Shown in pieces: positions 55,689-64,000 of a stretch of DNA of 64,000 nucleotides. The DNA is taken from contig CAMWQW010000001.1 of NCBI GenBank assembly GCA_947176505.1, positions 310,001-374,000 on the forward strand, in the 5' to 3' direction. The position numbers and the translations under genes were made by a program. The DNA is from an uncultured Lachnospiraceae bacterium (GTDB lineage: Bacteria > Bacillota > Clostridia > Lachnospirales > Lachnospiraceae). How positions within the stretch are numbered: the stretch's first letter is position 1; each line of letters begins with the position of its first letter. Below the pieces are notes generated by a model that did no database searches, had not been told where the DNA came from, and worked only from the letters and a program-made list of their open reading frames with translations.

Positions 55689-57029
55689 CTATAAATACCG
55701 TGACAGTCTTTCCGCAATAATACCGACATTTTTATATGTGATTATTTTGCATACCAAGTCAGTAAATCTACCATATTTGCGATAAAAAAAATTAAACAAA
55801 AAATAAGCAGTCCGTTGACTTTTATCCTCGGGCATTCTCTTTAAAATATTTTTTAAACTGTATATTTGTTTGTATATCCATATGTATCCGTCATACAGTT
55901 CCTGTTCTGACATTTGCGCTGGGCGAAATACAACATGGGCTGTGTTATATTTAGATAAATCATCAGATATAATCCTGTCTTCTGCTTTTAACCTGTTATA
56001 CAATTCCGTACCGGGATAGGGAGTTAATATATGGGATGTGACCGTTTCAATTTTATTTTTTACAATCCAGTCAAGTGTTGTTCTGAATGTTTCCGGTGTA
56101 TCACCATCCAGCCCGAAGACAAAGCTGGCATTAATCATAATTCCTCTGTCATGCGCCATTTTAACTGCTTTCTCATATATCTCTATGTCATTTTGTATTT
56201 TGTGGACATTATGAATCGAATCTGTCTGTATACTTTCAAACCCAACAAACAGTCCCTGACACCCGCTGCGTTTCATTAAATCAAGCAAATCAGCATCACA
56301 TAAAGCGTTTAGCGAAACTGCAGCGTTCCACTTGATATTCAAGGGTATCAGTCTGTTTAAAAAAACCTTAATCCACACCGGATTCCCGGCAAAATTGTCA
56401 TCTATAAACATAATATGTCTTGATTTAACCGCTTTTATATCCTGCAAGACATCCCCTATTTCACGATTCGCATACATTCGTTCATCGGCACTGTTATAAC
56501 AAAAATCACATCGAAACGGACAACCTCTGCTTGTATGGATAACGTTGCAATATAAATACTCATCTTTCGACAGATAATCATATGCCGGCGATACGATATC
56601 TTTCCCATTAAAATCTTTATGACACTTATATATTCTCTTTAATGCTCCTCGTTCAAAGTCTTTGATAATATCGGTCCACGTTCCTTCTGCCGCTCCGATG
56701 CACAATACGTCAAAGGCATCCCTCGGAATCGTATCATACGCAGTGGTTACATGTATTCCGCCTGCCACGACAACGATGCCCTTATCACGAAATATCTTCG
56801 CAATTCTTATCGCACCCGGCAAGGTATCAACGGTAACGGATATTCCGACTATATCAGGAGAATCCGTGTAATCGATGCTTTGTATGTTTTCGTTTTCCAA
56901 TGAAACGGTATGTTCCTTCCGAAGCAGACTCACGATTGTGAGTAATCCCAGCGGAGGCGCCATATGAAGTTTTAGGTCTGTGTCCATCGGACGTTTTATC
57001 ATTTTGGGCTGTATCAATTTGATATACAT
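55689..57029 (-). CDS. B12-binding-domain radical SAM protein
   Basis: 446 residues. Residues 1-145 form a cobalamin-binding-like Rossmann domain (PPLGLLTIVSLLRKEH, then GIVVVAGGIHVTTAYDTIPR), followed by a radical SAM barrel with CPFRCDFC and a C-terminal helical part. Such enzymes carry out radical methylations or rearrangements in tailoring pathways and lipid modification. A linked acetyltransferase follows. No biosynthetic core gene is visible, so the substrate is unknown. Confidence 0.9.
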   Translation of the reverse strand: MYIKLIQPKMIKRPMDTDLKLHMAPPLGLLTIVSLLRKEHTVSLENENIQSIDYTDSPDIVGISVTVDTLPGAIRIAKIFRDKGIVVVAGGIHVTTAYDTIPRDAFDVLCIGAAEGTWTDIIKDFERGALKRIYKCHKDFNGKDIVSPAYDYLSKDEYLYCNVIHTSRGCPFRCDFCYNSADERMYANREIGDVLQDIKAVKSRHIMFIDDNFAGNPVWIKVFLNRLIPLNIKWNAAVSLNALCDADLLDLMKRSGCQGLFVGFESIQTDSIHNVHKIQNDIEIYEKAVKMAHDRGIMINASFVFGLDGDTPETFRTTLDWIVKNKIETVTSHILTPYPGTELYNRLKAEDRIISDDLSKYNTAHVVFRPAQMSEQELYDGYIWIYKQIYSLKNILKRMPEDKSQRTAYFLFNFFYRKYGRFTDLVCKIITYKNVGIIAERLSRYL

Positions 57030-57097
57030 ACAAATCTCCGTTCTATAAACTTAGCTGGTTTCCGTCTTGTATTCTCCGCATCTATTCCTCTTTCTTG

Positions 57098-58921
57098 CTA
57101 TTTTATCACGATACTTCTAATAGATTCCTCTGTCATGGGATGATAAATAATATCCATCACATACCCCTCCGGAAGTGTGGACTTCACCCAATCATCATAC
57201 TCTTGCCGATTCATCGGCTGTACATCGGTATCCTCTGTTGTCTTGCCATCTTCCAAAATATAATACAAAAGCCCGTCGCCGTCTGTATCCATTTCACTAG
57301 GAAAATCCTCGCTGTTAATCTGTCCGTCCCATGATGTTATATGATACTTTAATTGATAACTGTCTGTACCTACGTCATACTGATATAAAGTATAGGGCCA
57401 TATCCCTTTTTCCTCAGGGTCTTTCCCGTGATTATGGGAGTCTGACACTTTAATCAGTCCATTATTATAATAAGTGGTATCCACCCATGCCGTCAATTCC
57501 TCCCGCAGTGTGTCTTTTTCTGCATCATAGTCATAGACCACCTCGCACATACTCGCCATGTTACCTGTGCTAAAACTAAAAATTAGTTCTTGTCTTCCAT
57601 CCCCGTCCACATCCAATATTGCAAATGCGTTATTCTCAAATCCCCACCTCTCATCAACATTATATTCTCTACCGTTTGGATCTGTATGTTCCGTCATAAT
57701 CTGCTCCAGTACTTCCGCATATTTGGCATAGGATTGCAGCAATTTTTCCTGAAAATCCTGATATCCCACATATAAATACCGCACCGGCGCAATCGCTTCA
57801 TTCTCCGGACAAAATACGGATACGCTGTAACCTGAGAAATAATATTCTTCCGCCGATGGCATCCTGCTTTCACCTTTGTAATTCAGATAACGTATCCCTT
57901 CCGGACCCTGCCATTCACGCGTCCCATAATACAAAATGCCGAAGCTTTCCTGCCCGCTCCATTCTGCTACCGCCTCCTGTAACGGCATTACGGAAACTGC
58001 CTCAACAAGCGGTCTGAAATCTTTATCAATATCAAAAACTGCTCCTCCCGCACCACGCAGATAAATATCTATTTCCCTTGAGCGGGCGGCATTGTATGTA
58101 ATTAAATAACTGTCTGTAAAATCACCGTTTTTATCAAATCCGTACAGCATTGTATCAAACGTCTGAATCGTTCCGTCCTGCACAAAATACAGGTTAAAAC
58201 TCGTTGCAAGACATAGTTTCTCCGGAAGATTGACTTTATCTCTGATATCTTCCAGAATACCCTCTATGCCTGACTCATAAATATTATTGTGCATCAGTAC
58301 AACGCTTTTCTTATTCTTCAAATCATCCAGATACCATGACAGCTTTCCATTATAAGGCACTGCACTTTTAGCAACAAGAAAACTTCCATACAATGTAACT
58401 GCTGCCATAATAATGCCTGCTGCCAGCCTGTATTTTCTTTTCCCCGAAGCATTGACCGCCGATAATTTTAAATCCAGAAAATCCTCCTCATCCCGGTTAA
58501 GTCCCTGTATATTTACAGTAATTACAGACTTATCTTTTAAGAAAAACTGGCAATAACTTTTTCTCTTGATATACCACTTCACATCTTCCGCCTTAATCTC
58601 AGAAATGGCATTCCATGATTCACTTGGCAGCTTCTTTCTGCTATAACATATCCACAGATAAAAGCCGTAGACCGTAATGCCTATCCACCACACCAGACAG
58701 AGAAGCAAAACCGGTATATTCCTATACAGCCTGCCAAACTGACACAGAGAATACAGGTGGAACCAGCTGATACAATAAAAAATCAGATTGACCGGTCTTG
58801 TCCCCACATACCATATAGTTTTCCAGAAAAACTGCGCCCTGCTATTTCCGTATGACAAGTCCTTTATATTCCCATGTTCTTCCTTCATCGGCTGACTCAT
58901 ATTTTGCTTTGGTTCCGCCAT
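57098..58921 (-). CDS. Large membrane protein of unknown function
   Basis: 607 residues. Two to three helices within residues 25-100 precede a cytoplasmic-type stretch, another helix lies at about 160-180, and the rest is probably extracellular. Near residue 440 ILDVDGDGRQELIFSF resembles a calcium-binding FG-GAP/VCBS repeat, with a second MDTDGDGLLYYIL later. GGAGG lies 11 bases before ATG 58921, so the gene overlaps the end of the M56 gene by 80 bases. It is likely co-translated with the M56 protein and may be its partner. No known family is recognised. Confidence 0.75.
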   Translation of the reverse strand: MAEPKQNMSQPMKEEHGNIKDLSYGNSRAQFFWKTIWYVGTRPVNLIFYCISWFHLYSLCQFGRLYRNIPVLLLCLVWWIGITVYGFYLWICYSRKKLPSESWNAISEIKAEDVKWYIKRKSYCQFFLKDKSVITVNIQGLNRDEEDFLDLKLSAVNASGKRKYRLAAGIIMAAVTLYGSFLVAKSAVPYNGKLSWYLDDLKNKKSVVLMHNNIYESGIEGILEDIRDKVNLPEKLCLATSFNLYFVQDGTIQTFDTMLYGFDKNGDFTDSYLITYNAARSREIDIYLRGAGGAVFDIDKDFRPLVEAVSVMPLQEAVAEWSGQESFGILYYGTREWQGPEGIRYLNYKGESRMPSAEEYYFSGYSVSVFCPENEAIAPVRYLYVGYQDFQEKLLQSYAKYAEVLEQIMTEHTDPNGREYNVDERWGFENNAFAILDVDGDGRQELIFSFSTGNMASMCEVVYDYDAEKDTLREELTAWVDTTYYNNGLIKVSDSHNHGKDPEEKGIWPYTLYQYDVGTDSYQLKYHITSWDGQINSEDFPSEMDTDGDGLLYYILEDGKTTEDTDVQPMNRQEYDDWVKSTLPEGYVMDIIYHPMTEESIRSIVIK

Positions 58922-61163
58922 ATTCCGAATATTCCTCCATTCCTATATACAGGTATAAAATACCATCCTGCATCTCCGGCGCATAAGCCATAGTGTAATA
59001 CTGTGGCACATCTGTAAGGTCCTGCTTTTCCCATGTTTTCCCGCCATCCTGTGTCCGCCAGATATCCGGTGTCTCTGAATCACGAAAGGTTACGAAGCCT
59101 ACGTTGTTATTAATGAAAACAGCACCTGACATCAAAGAATACCCCTTCGTCATCATATGCGGTCCCGCAGTTCCCACATACTGCCACGACTCCCCGCCGT
59201 CTTCTGTGTGAAATAAGATTGACGTTTCCCGCCAGACAACACGTTCTCCCGTAAAAATCAAGAACCCTTCCTGTCCGTTTTCCGGAAAATCCACATAAAT
59301 TTTCCTGCTTCCAAATAACTTATTTCTTACAACAGATTTCTTAAAACTCTGACTTTCCTCGTCATAAAAAACAACGGAAAACGGCACTACACTGTCTCCG
59401 CCATATGCAAATATAATCTTATTTTCATCTATCTGATAACTGCCGGGCTGCAAAGAGGTCAGTTTCCCATCCATTTCGTCCCCTCTCCCAAAGAGTACTT
59501 CCAACGTGACCGGCACCTCTTTCCACACCCCGTCTGCACCACTTACCAGCAAAACGCCCGTGCTGGTATCAACCTGATACGCATTTTCAATCACATCTAA
59601 CGTCAAAGAGGCATCTTCCCCGGCATCTGTTTCTGAAAGTGCTGTTTTCATCCCATACACTAAATCAAGCTTTGGAATATCGGAAAAGTCCGCCTGCGCA
59701 TACTGCTCCATATATGCCCGAATAACATCTTCCGTTTCCGCGACTCCCTCCAGTTCAAAGACGTAATCCTTCACCATGCGAATCCGCAGCGTCCAGTCAA
59801 AATATGCATAATAACCGTCTTTTTCATGCGCTATCTGTGCCCTGTCTTTTATCTTCTGCGGAAACTCTGCAAGTTCACTCTCCTCATGCCCGATATAATA
59901 TTTGCAGATTACCGAAAAAACAGCCTCATTCTTATCTCCCGCAAGCAATCTGCTGTATACAGACTCGGCTATTGCATACCACGAGTCTTCCGAATCCCAC
60001 TCCGATGCCCTGCTCTGATCATCAAAATACGAAGCATATCGCTGCAATAACAGAAGAACTGCATCGCCATAGTTATCTGCATCGTGCACCCGAACCTGCC
60101 AAGGTCCTTCCGCCTCATAGGGAAGTTCTGCATACTCTTTCCATTCATAAATATCTTTCCTATTCCGCTCGATATAATAAGCATCCTCAGAAACAGGTTC
60201 CAGTTTTATCATCTCATCGATTGCCGTCTGTGTGAACCCGTCCGGCAGATCATATTCTTCATAAAAAAAATGTTCCGCGCGCTCCACTTCTTTTCTTATC
60301 TTATAACTCTCATATATACCGCCGCCAATACGATAAAGGTTAAACGTCACATCCAGCAATAAAATCCCAATCGTGCAATATGCCAGAAAATCCCACCTTT
60401 TCTCCTCCCTCATAATCGCAGAGATTCTGGCTTTCATCATCCGTTTTCCATGATAAAAATACGTTGAATACGCCTGTCCTTTCACCCGCTCCATTTTTAA
60501 GCATTCCAGCAGCGCATATCCGTACTCTTTTCTCGCAGATATGTCTTTGCCTTCCACTACCGCCTCATCGCAGGCTACCTCCATATCCTGATAACTGATT
60601 GCTTTTATCAGATAAATAAGCGGCTGAAACCATAAAAGCGACTGTATGAACAGCATAAATAACTTGTAGAGCATATCCCTATGCCGCATGTGATTACATT
60701 CATGTAAAAAAATGAAATGCAGAACCTGTCCGCTGTATTCTCTGTCCGGCAATATCAGAACCGGATCCTTAAAGCCAATTAGAAACGGTTCCCTGACTTC
60801 TTTGCTCCGATAAAGAAAAGACCTGCCGCTTCTCCTTTCATGCAATCCCGTTTCCAGAACTGCCGCCTCCAGACTCTCCCTGATATCCGGCTCCGACACA
60901 ATACTTAGCCGGTTGATGCAGCTTCTGCGGAACCGCACATAATTCCAATAATGCAATGCCATCACAAGTACTGCCGATACAAACCAAATCAGTACTGCCA
61001 GTTTCTTCCATTGAGGATACAGCAGATAAGGCAGACCGAAATGATTTACGACCCGGTTTACGAAATAATCCAGCCACATATTCTTTCCCAGAAAAAGAAA
61101 ATGCCACAATAAAAGCTGTAGTGCCAGAATCGCCCATATCACCTTTCTCCATTTTGCCCTCAT
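58842..61163 (-). CDS. M56-type membrane metalloprotease with C-terminal Asp-box repeats
   Basis: 773 residues. Membrane helices near the N-terminus and the zinc motif FLHECNHMRHRD with MEVACDEAVVEG give an M56 (BlaR1-like) protease. After a helix at about 280 comes a long extracellular part. Its last 150 residues hold Asp-box motifs (HTEDGGESWQYVG, TQDGGKTWEKQDL, SADEGRTWEYKGL), as in sialidase-type beta-propellers. ATG 61163 is preferred; TTG 61172 is possible. It follows the second BlaI gene by 54 bases. The combination suggests a wall- or glycan-sensing signal protease. Confidence 0.85.
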   Translation of the reverse strand: MRAKWRKVIWAILALQLLLWHFLFLGKNMWLDYFVNRVVNHFGLPYLLYPQWKKLAVLIWFVSAVLVMALHYWNYVRFRRSCINRLSIVSEPDIRESLEAAVLETGLHERRSGRSFLYRSKEVREPFLIGFKDPVLILPDREYSGQVLHFIFLHECNHMRHRDMLYKLFMLFIQSLLWFQPLIYLIKAISYQDMEVACDEAVVEGKDISARKEYGYALLECLKMERVKGQAYSTYFYHGKRMMKARISAIMREEKRWDFLAYCTIGILLLDVTFNLYRIGGGIYESYKIRKEVERAEHFFYEEYDLPDGFTQTAIDEMIKLEPVSEDAYYIERNRKDIYEWKEYAELPYEAEGPWQVRVHDADNYGDAVLLLLQRYASYFDDQSRASEWDSEDSWYAIAESVYSRLLAGDKNEAVFSVICKYYIGHEESELAEFPQKIKDRAQIAHEKDGYYAYFDWTLRIRMVKDYVFELEGVAETEDVIRAYMEQYAQADFSDIPKLDLVYGMKTALSETDAGEDASLTLDVIENAYQVDTSTGVLLVSGADGVWKEVPVTLEVLFGRGDEMDGKLTSLQPGSYQIDENKIIFAYGGDSVVPFSVVFYDEESQSFKKSVVRNKLFGSRKIYVDFPENGQEGFLIFTGERVVWRETSILFHTEDGGESWQYVGTAGPHMMTKGYSLMSGAVFINNNVGFVTFRDSETPDIWRTQDGGKTWEKQDLTDVPQYYTMAYAPEMQDGILYLYIGMEEYSEYGGTKAKYESADEGRTWEYKGLVIRK

Positions 61164-61217
61164 AACAATCAAAATCCTTCCTTTATGCTCACCTGCACCT
61201 TTACTTAATCTACACTT

Positions 61218-61595
61218 CTACTTAGTCTGCGTATCCTTACTCTTTTCTTCAATAAATTCTTTTAGTTCTTCTATATCCTGAGATGTGAGTCCATCGCCGT
61301 CATATAGTGCCGTCACAAAATTTTTTAACGAATTTTGGTACATCTTTCGCAAAATATTTCTGCTTTCTTTTTGCAGATATTCCTCTTCTTTTACCAAAGG
61401 AGTATACCAGTTGATTTTCCCAATCTTCTCCACGCTGACAAAACCTTTCGCCTCCAAGCGGTTTAGAAAAGATAAAATAGTCGGCGCGGCTACATCCTTT
61501 TTTAGATGTTGCTCAATTTCCATTCTGTTGACTGGTCTGTTATATTCCCATATAATCATCATAATTTCCAGCTCAGATTCCGGTAGTCTTTTCAT
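61218..61595 (-). CDS. BlaI/MecI family repressor (second copy)
   Basis: 125 residues: winged helix (PESELEIMMIIWEYNRPVNR, then AAPTILSFLNRLEAKGFVSV) and dimer domain ending EELKEFIEEKSKD. It shares the fold but little detail with the copy at 53306. It heads the operon with the M56 protein and the overlapping membrane protein. A promoter (61651-61679) with TTTAGGCAAATG direct repeats lies upstream. Confidence 0.88.
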   Translation of the reverse strand: MKRLPESELEIMMIIWEYNRPVNRMEIEQHLKKDVAAPTILSFLNRLEAKGFVSVEKIGKINWYTPLVKEEEYLQKESRNILRKMYQNSLKNFVTALYDGDGLTSQDIEELKEFIEEKSKDTQTK

Positions 61596-61624
61596 GTCTG
61601 CTCTTCTTTCTCCTATATTTTTTG

Positions 61625-61679
61625 CATTTGCCTAAATTGAATTTATACTTATTCTACATTTGCCTAAAATATATGTCAA
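61625..61679 (-). promoter_or_regulatory. Promoter and candidate operator of the second BlaI/M56 operon
   Basis: Minus strand TTGACA (plus 61674-61679), 17 bases, TAGAAT (plus 61651-61656). The direct repeat TTTAGGCAAATG occurs at 61657-61668, inside the spacer, and at 61625-61636 downstream, so a repressor bound there would block the polymerase. Confidence 0.6.
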
Positions 61680-61771
61680 TATGAGATTTGTCTGCTATAA
61701 ATATTGAAATATTTTTATACTACATATATAATAAATACAATACGGAGTATAAGTTACGCATTTTATTGTAG

Positions 61772-61803
61772 TTATCCACATGAAATCCACTAGATTATCC
61801 ACA
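61772..61803 (+). promoter_or_regulatory. Two perfect DnaA boxes
   Basis: TTATCCACA occurs at 61772-61780 and 61795-61803, same orientation, 23 bases start to start, beside an A/T-rich stretch. This is in the 353-bp gap 61596-61948, which holds no protein gene. The consensus is that of bacterial DnaA binding sites. No replication-initiation gene is near, so a regulatory or titration role is more likely than an origin. Confidence 0.6.
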
Positions 61804-61820
61804 TTTTTTATTTTTATTTA

Positions 61821-61940
61821 TTGACAGGTGGGAACAATCATGTTAGACTAAATACACTTTATGAAATGTTTTTCAAAAAGTGCATATAATATTTTGGTAT
61901 GAAATACTCAAACAAAGGAGCCTCAACCTCGTGAGGCTCC
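61821..61940 (+). ncRNA. Candidate small RNA downstream of DnaA boxes
   Basis: On the plus strand TTGACA (61821-61826), 17 bases, TAGACT (61844-61849) form a good promoter. The transcript would start near 61856, contain a hairpin (CACTTT-a-TGAAA-tgtt-TTTCA-a-AAAGTG, 61855-61882), and end at a 9-bp stem (61917-61940). No open frame of note lies in it. The U-tract on the plus strand is weak. It may instead be leader or terminator sequence only. Low confidence. Confidence 0.3.
61917..61940 (-). terminator. Terminator of the 61949 gene
   Basis: GGAGCCTCA and TGAGGCTCC form a 9-bp stem with a 6-base loop. On the minus strand TTTGTTTG follows. It lies just past the stop of the single-helix membrane protein gene. 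Confidence 0.75.
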
Positions 61941-61948
61941 TTCTGACT

Positions 61949-62395
61949 TCAATTTATCTCATCTTTATACTTCTCATACAATTCCTGCAATTTATCTATA
62001 TCCTCATCGGACACAGTATTTTGCAAATACTGCTCAACTTGGGAGATTGACTCACTGTTGACACCGTCTCCAACAATATCCATGACATCGGACAGCGTAT
62101 CGCTGTCAGCATATTTCTCAATAATTTTCGTGGCTTCCTTCTTATCCGATTCATCCATGTTATTGACAATTTCCTTCGCCTTAGCAGCTGCCTGCGGATC
62201 ACCCACACTCTCCAATGCTTTCTGGAACGCTTGCTCCATAACCTGTTCCGTCACCTTCTCAGCCACTGCAGATTTGATCCCATCTACCAGATTCCCTCGA
62301 ACCAGTCCAATTAGAACTACCACACACACTACTATCACAAGGCTTAAGAAAATGACCATTCCCGTGCCTTTTTTCTTCTTTCTACGCTTACTCAT
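61949..62395 (-). CDS. Single-helix membrane protein of unknown function
   Basis: 148 residues. A basic start (MSKRRKKKKG) and one membrane helix (MVIFLSLVIVVCVVVLIGLV) put the C-terminus outside the cell. The outer 110 residues are helical and acidic (KEIVNNMDESDKKEATKIIE, then VEQYLQNTVSDEDIDKLQEL). AAAGGAG lies 5 bases before ATG 62395. No family is recognised. It stands alone with its own terminator. Confidence 0.75.
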   Translation of the reverse strand: MSKRRKKKKGTGMVIFLSLVIVVCVVVLIGLVRGNLVDGIKSAVAEKVTEQVMEQAFQKALESVGDPQAAAKAKEIVNNMDESDKKEATKIIEKYADSDTLSDVMDIVGDGVNSESISQVEQYLQNTVSDEDIDKLQELYEKYKDEIN

Positions 62396-62506
62396 AATGT
62401 CTCCTTTAATCAAAATCTACGTTCTTTTCCTTAAAATCCATCGCATTTCAAAATGAAATATCGGGAAACAGCCCAATGTCATTCAAGCTGCCTCTTTTGC
62501 TGTCAA

Positions 62507-62545
62507 GTAAAGCCCGCGGTACAGTGATTGTACCGTGGGCTTTAC
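62507..62545. terminator. Long hairpin after the Sel1-repeat gene
   Basis: GTAAAGCCCgCGGTACA and TGTACCGtGGGCTTTAC form a 17-bp stem with a 5-base loop and a single G-U/G-C variation. It lies about 35 bases past the stop of the Sel1 gene on the minus strand. The U-tract is weak, but the stem is strong. Confidence 0.55.
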
Positions 62546-62580
62546 CCGCAATATTTGCACCACAAATTGTTCTCATGCTG

Positions 62581-63837
62581 TTAAAGCTTAAAAGCCGCCT
62601 CACGATATCCCCGATCCAACGCCTCGCCAAAATATTGTTTCGCCATGCGGATATCTTGTGCCACACCAAGTCCCTGCTCGTATAAGAGCCCAAGTCGATA
62701 GAACGCCAGTCCTAATCCCTGTTTTACGGACAGTTCATAGAAATAACGCGCTTTTTCATAATCAACAGCGGTTCCATAGCCGTACTGATAGCACATACCA
62801 AGAGAGCATTCCGCCGCTGCATTACCCGATAAATCTGCCGCCTTCTTATACCATGCAAATGCTTTGTCGTAGTCCTTTCCGGTACCCTTTCCATGCAGAT
62901 AAAAATTGCCGATATTGTTCATCGCTCCGGTAGAACCATTTTCTGCAGCCATGAAATAATAGTCCAATGCCTTTTTATCATTCTGTTCGACAAGTTTTCC
63001 TTCTTCGTATAAGATTCCCATGCTTACCTGTGCGCGGGAATTATTTCCATTATGCGCAAGTTCCGTAAGTTGTAAAAGTGCCCTTTTCCTCTCTTCCATC
63101 GGGCAGCTTTCATTCCCTATCAGCTCCACGCAGGAAACAGATTCACAATGTTTTCGCTTGTCGTCCACATCCTGCAATAACGATTCATAATAGTTCCTGT
63201 CCGCTTCCGATAATTCCTGTTTCAACCATAACCGACAGCTCTGCTCCGCTCGCGCCAGCCACTCCAGCGGTTTCTCATAATCGATAGCCACACCTTTTCC
63301 GTTTTCATACTGATAGGCAATCAGCACCATAGCTTCCGGATTGTTCTGACTTGCTGCCGATTCAAAAAAATGCATGGATTTCTGGTAATCTACAGGAACA
63401 CCGATGCCGTTTAAATATGCACGCCCAACTTTAACAATACCATCCGTATCTCCAAGCGCCGCCGCTTTTTCATAATAGGAGAAAGCTTTTCTCTCATTTC
63501 TATCCGTTCCAACTCCGTAACGGTACATTTCTCCTACCCATATTAGCCAGTAGGGACTGTTATGCCTAGCGCCGAGCAGTGCCGCCTTCAAAGCTTTTTG
63601 GCGAATTTTAGATGCTTCTTTAGGCGTTTTCGCTTCCGTTACGCATTTTTCATAATACGTATTCAAAGCCTCCAACGCCTGTAGGTCTCCTTTTTTAGCT
63701 AATTTATAAAGTTGTTTTTCTGCCTTCGCCGGATTATCGGATAAAAGGATCCGGTATTCTTGTATGGATTCGTTCACGATGTGAATTCCTTCTTCTTTTT
63801 CTGTGGTCATTTTACGATAAGCTATGTGAAATGTCAT
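62581..63837 (-). CDS. Sel1-repeat (TPR-like) protein
   Basis: 418 residues, mostly Sel1-like repeats of about 36 residues with the pattern AxxxYxxAAxxGxxxAxxxLGxxYxxGxGV (for example GTGKDYDKAFAWYKKAADLS, ARYFYELSVKQGLGLAFYRL). Such repeats serve as protein-binding scaffolds. No signal peptide is seen. ATG 63837 lies 10 bases after AGAGG; GTG 63843 is an alternative. It begins about 15 bases after ackA and is likely co-transcribed with it. Confidence 0.88.
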   Translation of the reverse strand: MTFHIAYRKMTTEKEEGIHIVNESIQEYRILLSDNPAKAEKQLYKLAKKGDLQALEALNTYYEKCVTEAKTPKEASKIRQKALKAALLGARHNSPYWLIWVGEMYRYGVGTDRNERKAFSYYEKAAALGDTDGIVKVGRAYLNGIGVPVDYQKSMHFFESAASQNNPEAMVLIAYQYENGKGVAIDYEKPLEWLARAEQSCRLWLKQELSEADRNYYESLLQDVDDKRKHCESVSCVELIGNESCPMEERKRALLQLTELAHNGNNSRAQVSMGILYEEGKLVEQNDKKALDYYFMAAENGSTGAMNNIGNFYLHGKGTGKDYDKAFAWYKKAADLSGNAAAECSLGMCYQYGYGTAVDYEKARYFYELSVKQGLGLAFYRLGLLYEQGLGVAQDIRMAKQYFGEALDRGYREAAFKL

Positions 63838-63851
63838 GAACACCGAAACCT

Positions 63852-64000
63852 CTACGCTCTCACCAACCTCACAGTCTCTCTTGCAATAGCAAGCTCCTCA
63901 TTGGTAGGAATCACCATCGTAGTAACTTTTGCGCCCTCGTCAGAAAGAATGACTTCTTCTCCGCGGAGTTTATTCTTCTCTGAATCGATATTGGTTCCAA
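63852..64000 (-). CDS. ackA: Acetate kinase (partial, C-terminus)
   Basis: The last 48 or so residues of acetate kinase: [18 protein letters not shown], then [19 protein letters not shown] and the stop at 63852. The gene continues past the right edge. AckA makes ATP and acetate from acetyl phosphate, a main energy step in such fermenters. The Sel1 gene follows on the same strand. Confidence 0.93.
   Translation of the reverse strand, partial: GTNIDSEKNKLRGEEVILSDEGAKVTTMVIPTNEELAIARETVRLVRA

Noticed and set aside
61772-61803. Chromosomal replication origin
   Set aside because: Only two DnaA boxes are seen and no dnaA, dnaN, rpmH or parAB gene lies in the window; regulation or titration is more likely.
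62448-62693. 81-codon minus-strand frame after the Sel1 gene
   Set aside because: It is an alternative frame within the Sel1 3' end and the terminator hairpin; no ribosome site.

Overview
The window looks like the chromosome of an anaerobic, low-to-mid GC member of the Clostridia, most likely Lachnospiraceae. The evidence is the Firmicutes-type mutS2, yhaM, rlmD, trmL and long-form galT genes, tandem feoA genes next to a DUF3793 gene, many ferredoxin-tailed aldo/keto reductases, lipobox proteins, BlaI/M56 pairs, and rho-independent terminators. The species cannot be fixed from the sequence alone.

Region 1 (1-1.4 kb) is an iron-uptake locus: the start of one feoA, a second feoA and a DUF3793 gene, all on the minus strand. 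Two sigma-A-like promoters each have TTAG-N6-CTAA palindromes just downstream, which suggests one DtxR-type metal regulon. Region 2 (1.4-6 kb) is a damaged stretch: a truncated DegT aminotransferase behind a LysE exporter, a LysR regulator, a PLP decarboxylase without its N-terminus joined to the C-terminal end of another LysR gene on the opposite strand, and a large XRE regulator with an unknown C-terminal domain.

Region 3 (6-21.9 kb) is the most striking part. It is an almost unbroken minus-strand cluster of eight aldo/keto reductase genes (two with a two-[4Fe-4S] tail, one of these frameshifted, and one fused to a lipoprotein signal), two flavodoxin-like proteins (one a lipoprotein), a free two-cluster ferredoxin, a lipoprotein metallo-beta-lactamase-fold protein, a DUF4405 membrane protein and three MATE transporter genes, two of them shrunken. 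A TetR regulator diverges from its upstream end. Two minus-strand promoter regions in the cluster share a 41-bp element. The cluster reads as a carbonyl-reduction, redox and export island, part of it outside the membrane and part of it decaying.

Region 4 (21.9-26.3 kb) is an accessory island next to the 3' end of rlmD: a rhuM gene, a decayed P-loop NTPase gene of about 3 kb, and a tiny remnant resembling the end of an RlmD-type methyltransferase. Region 5 (26.3-49.5 kb) is mostly core: rlmD, yhaM, an HtrA-like protein that seems to have lost its catalytic triad, mutS2, a two-component system, trmL, an aminotransferase with its Lrp regulator, an AIR-synthase-like protein, a VanW protein, a 30-residue membrane peptide, a DnaQ-type exonuclease, galK and galT, an AraC regulator coupled to a hybrid histidine kinase, a lone receiver protein and tRNA-Phe.

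Region 6 (49.6-64 kb) is envelope and signalling: a membrane-anchored amidase with a long Arg/Gly/Asn-rich cytoplasmic tail, two separate BlaI/M56 systems (one M56 protein carries C-terminal Asp-box repeats), a radical SAM gene, an S51 peptidase-like gene, two DnaA boxes beside a possible small RNA, a Sel1-repeat protein and the end of ackA. Functional names rest on motif recognition by eye; no database search was run.
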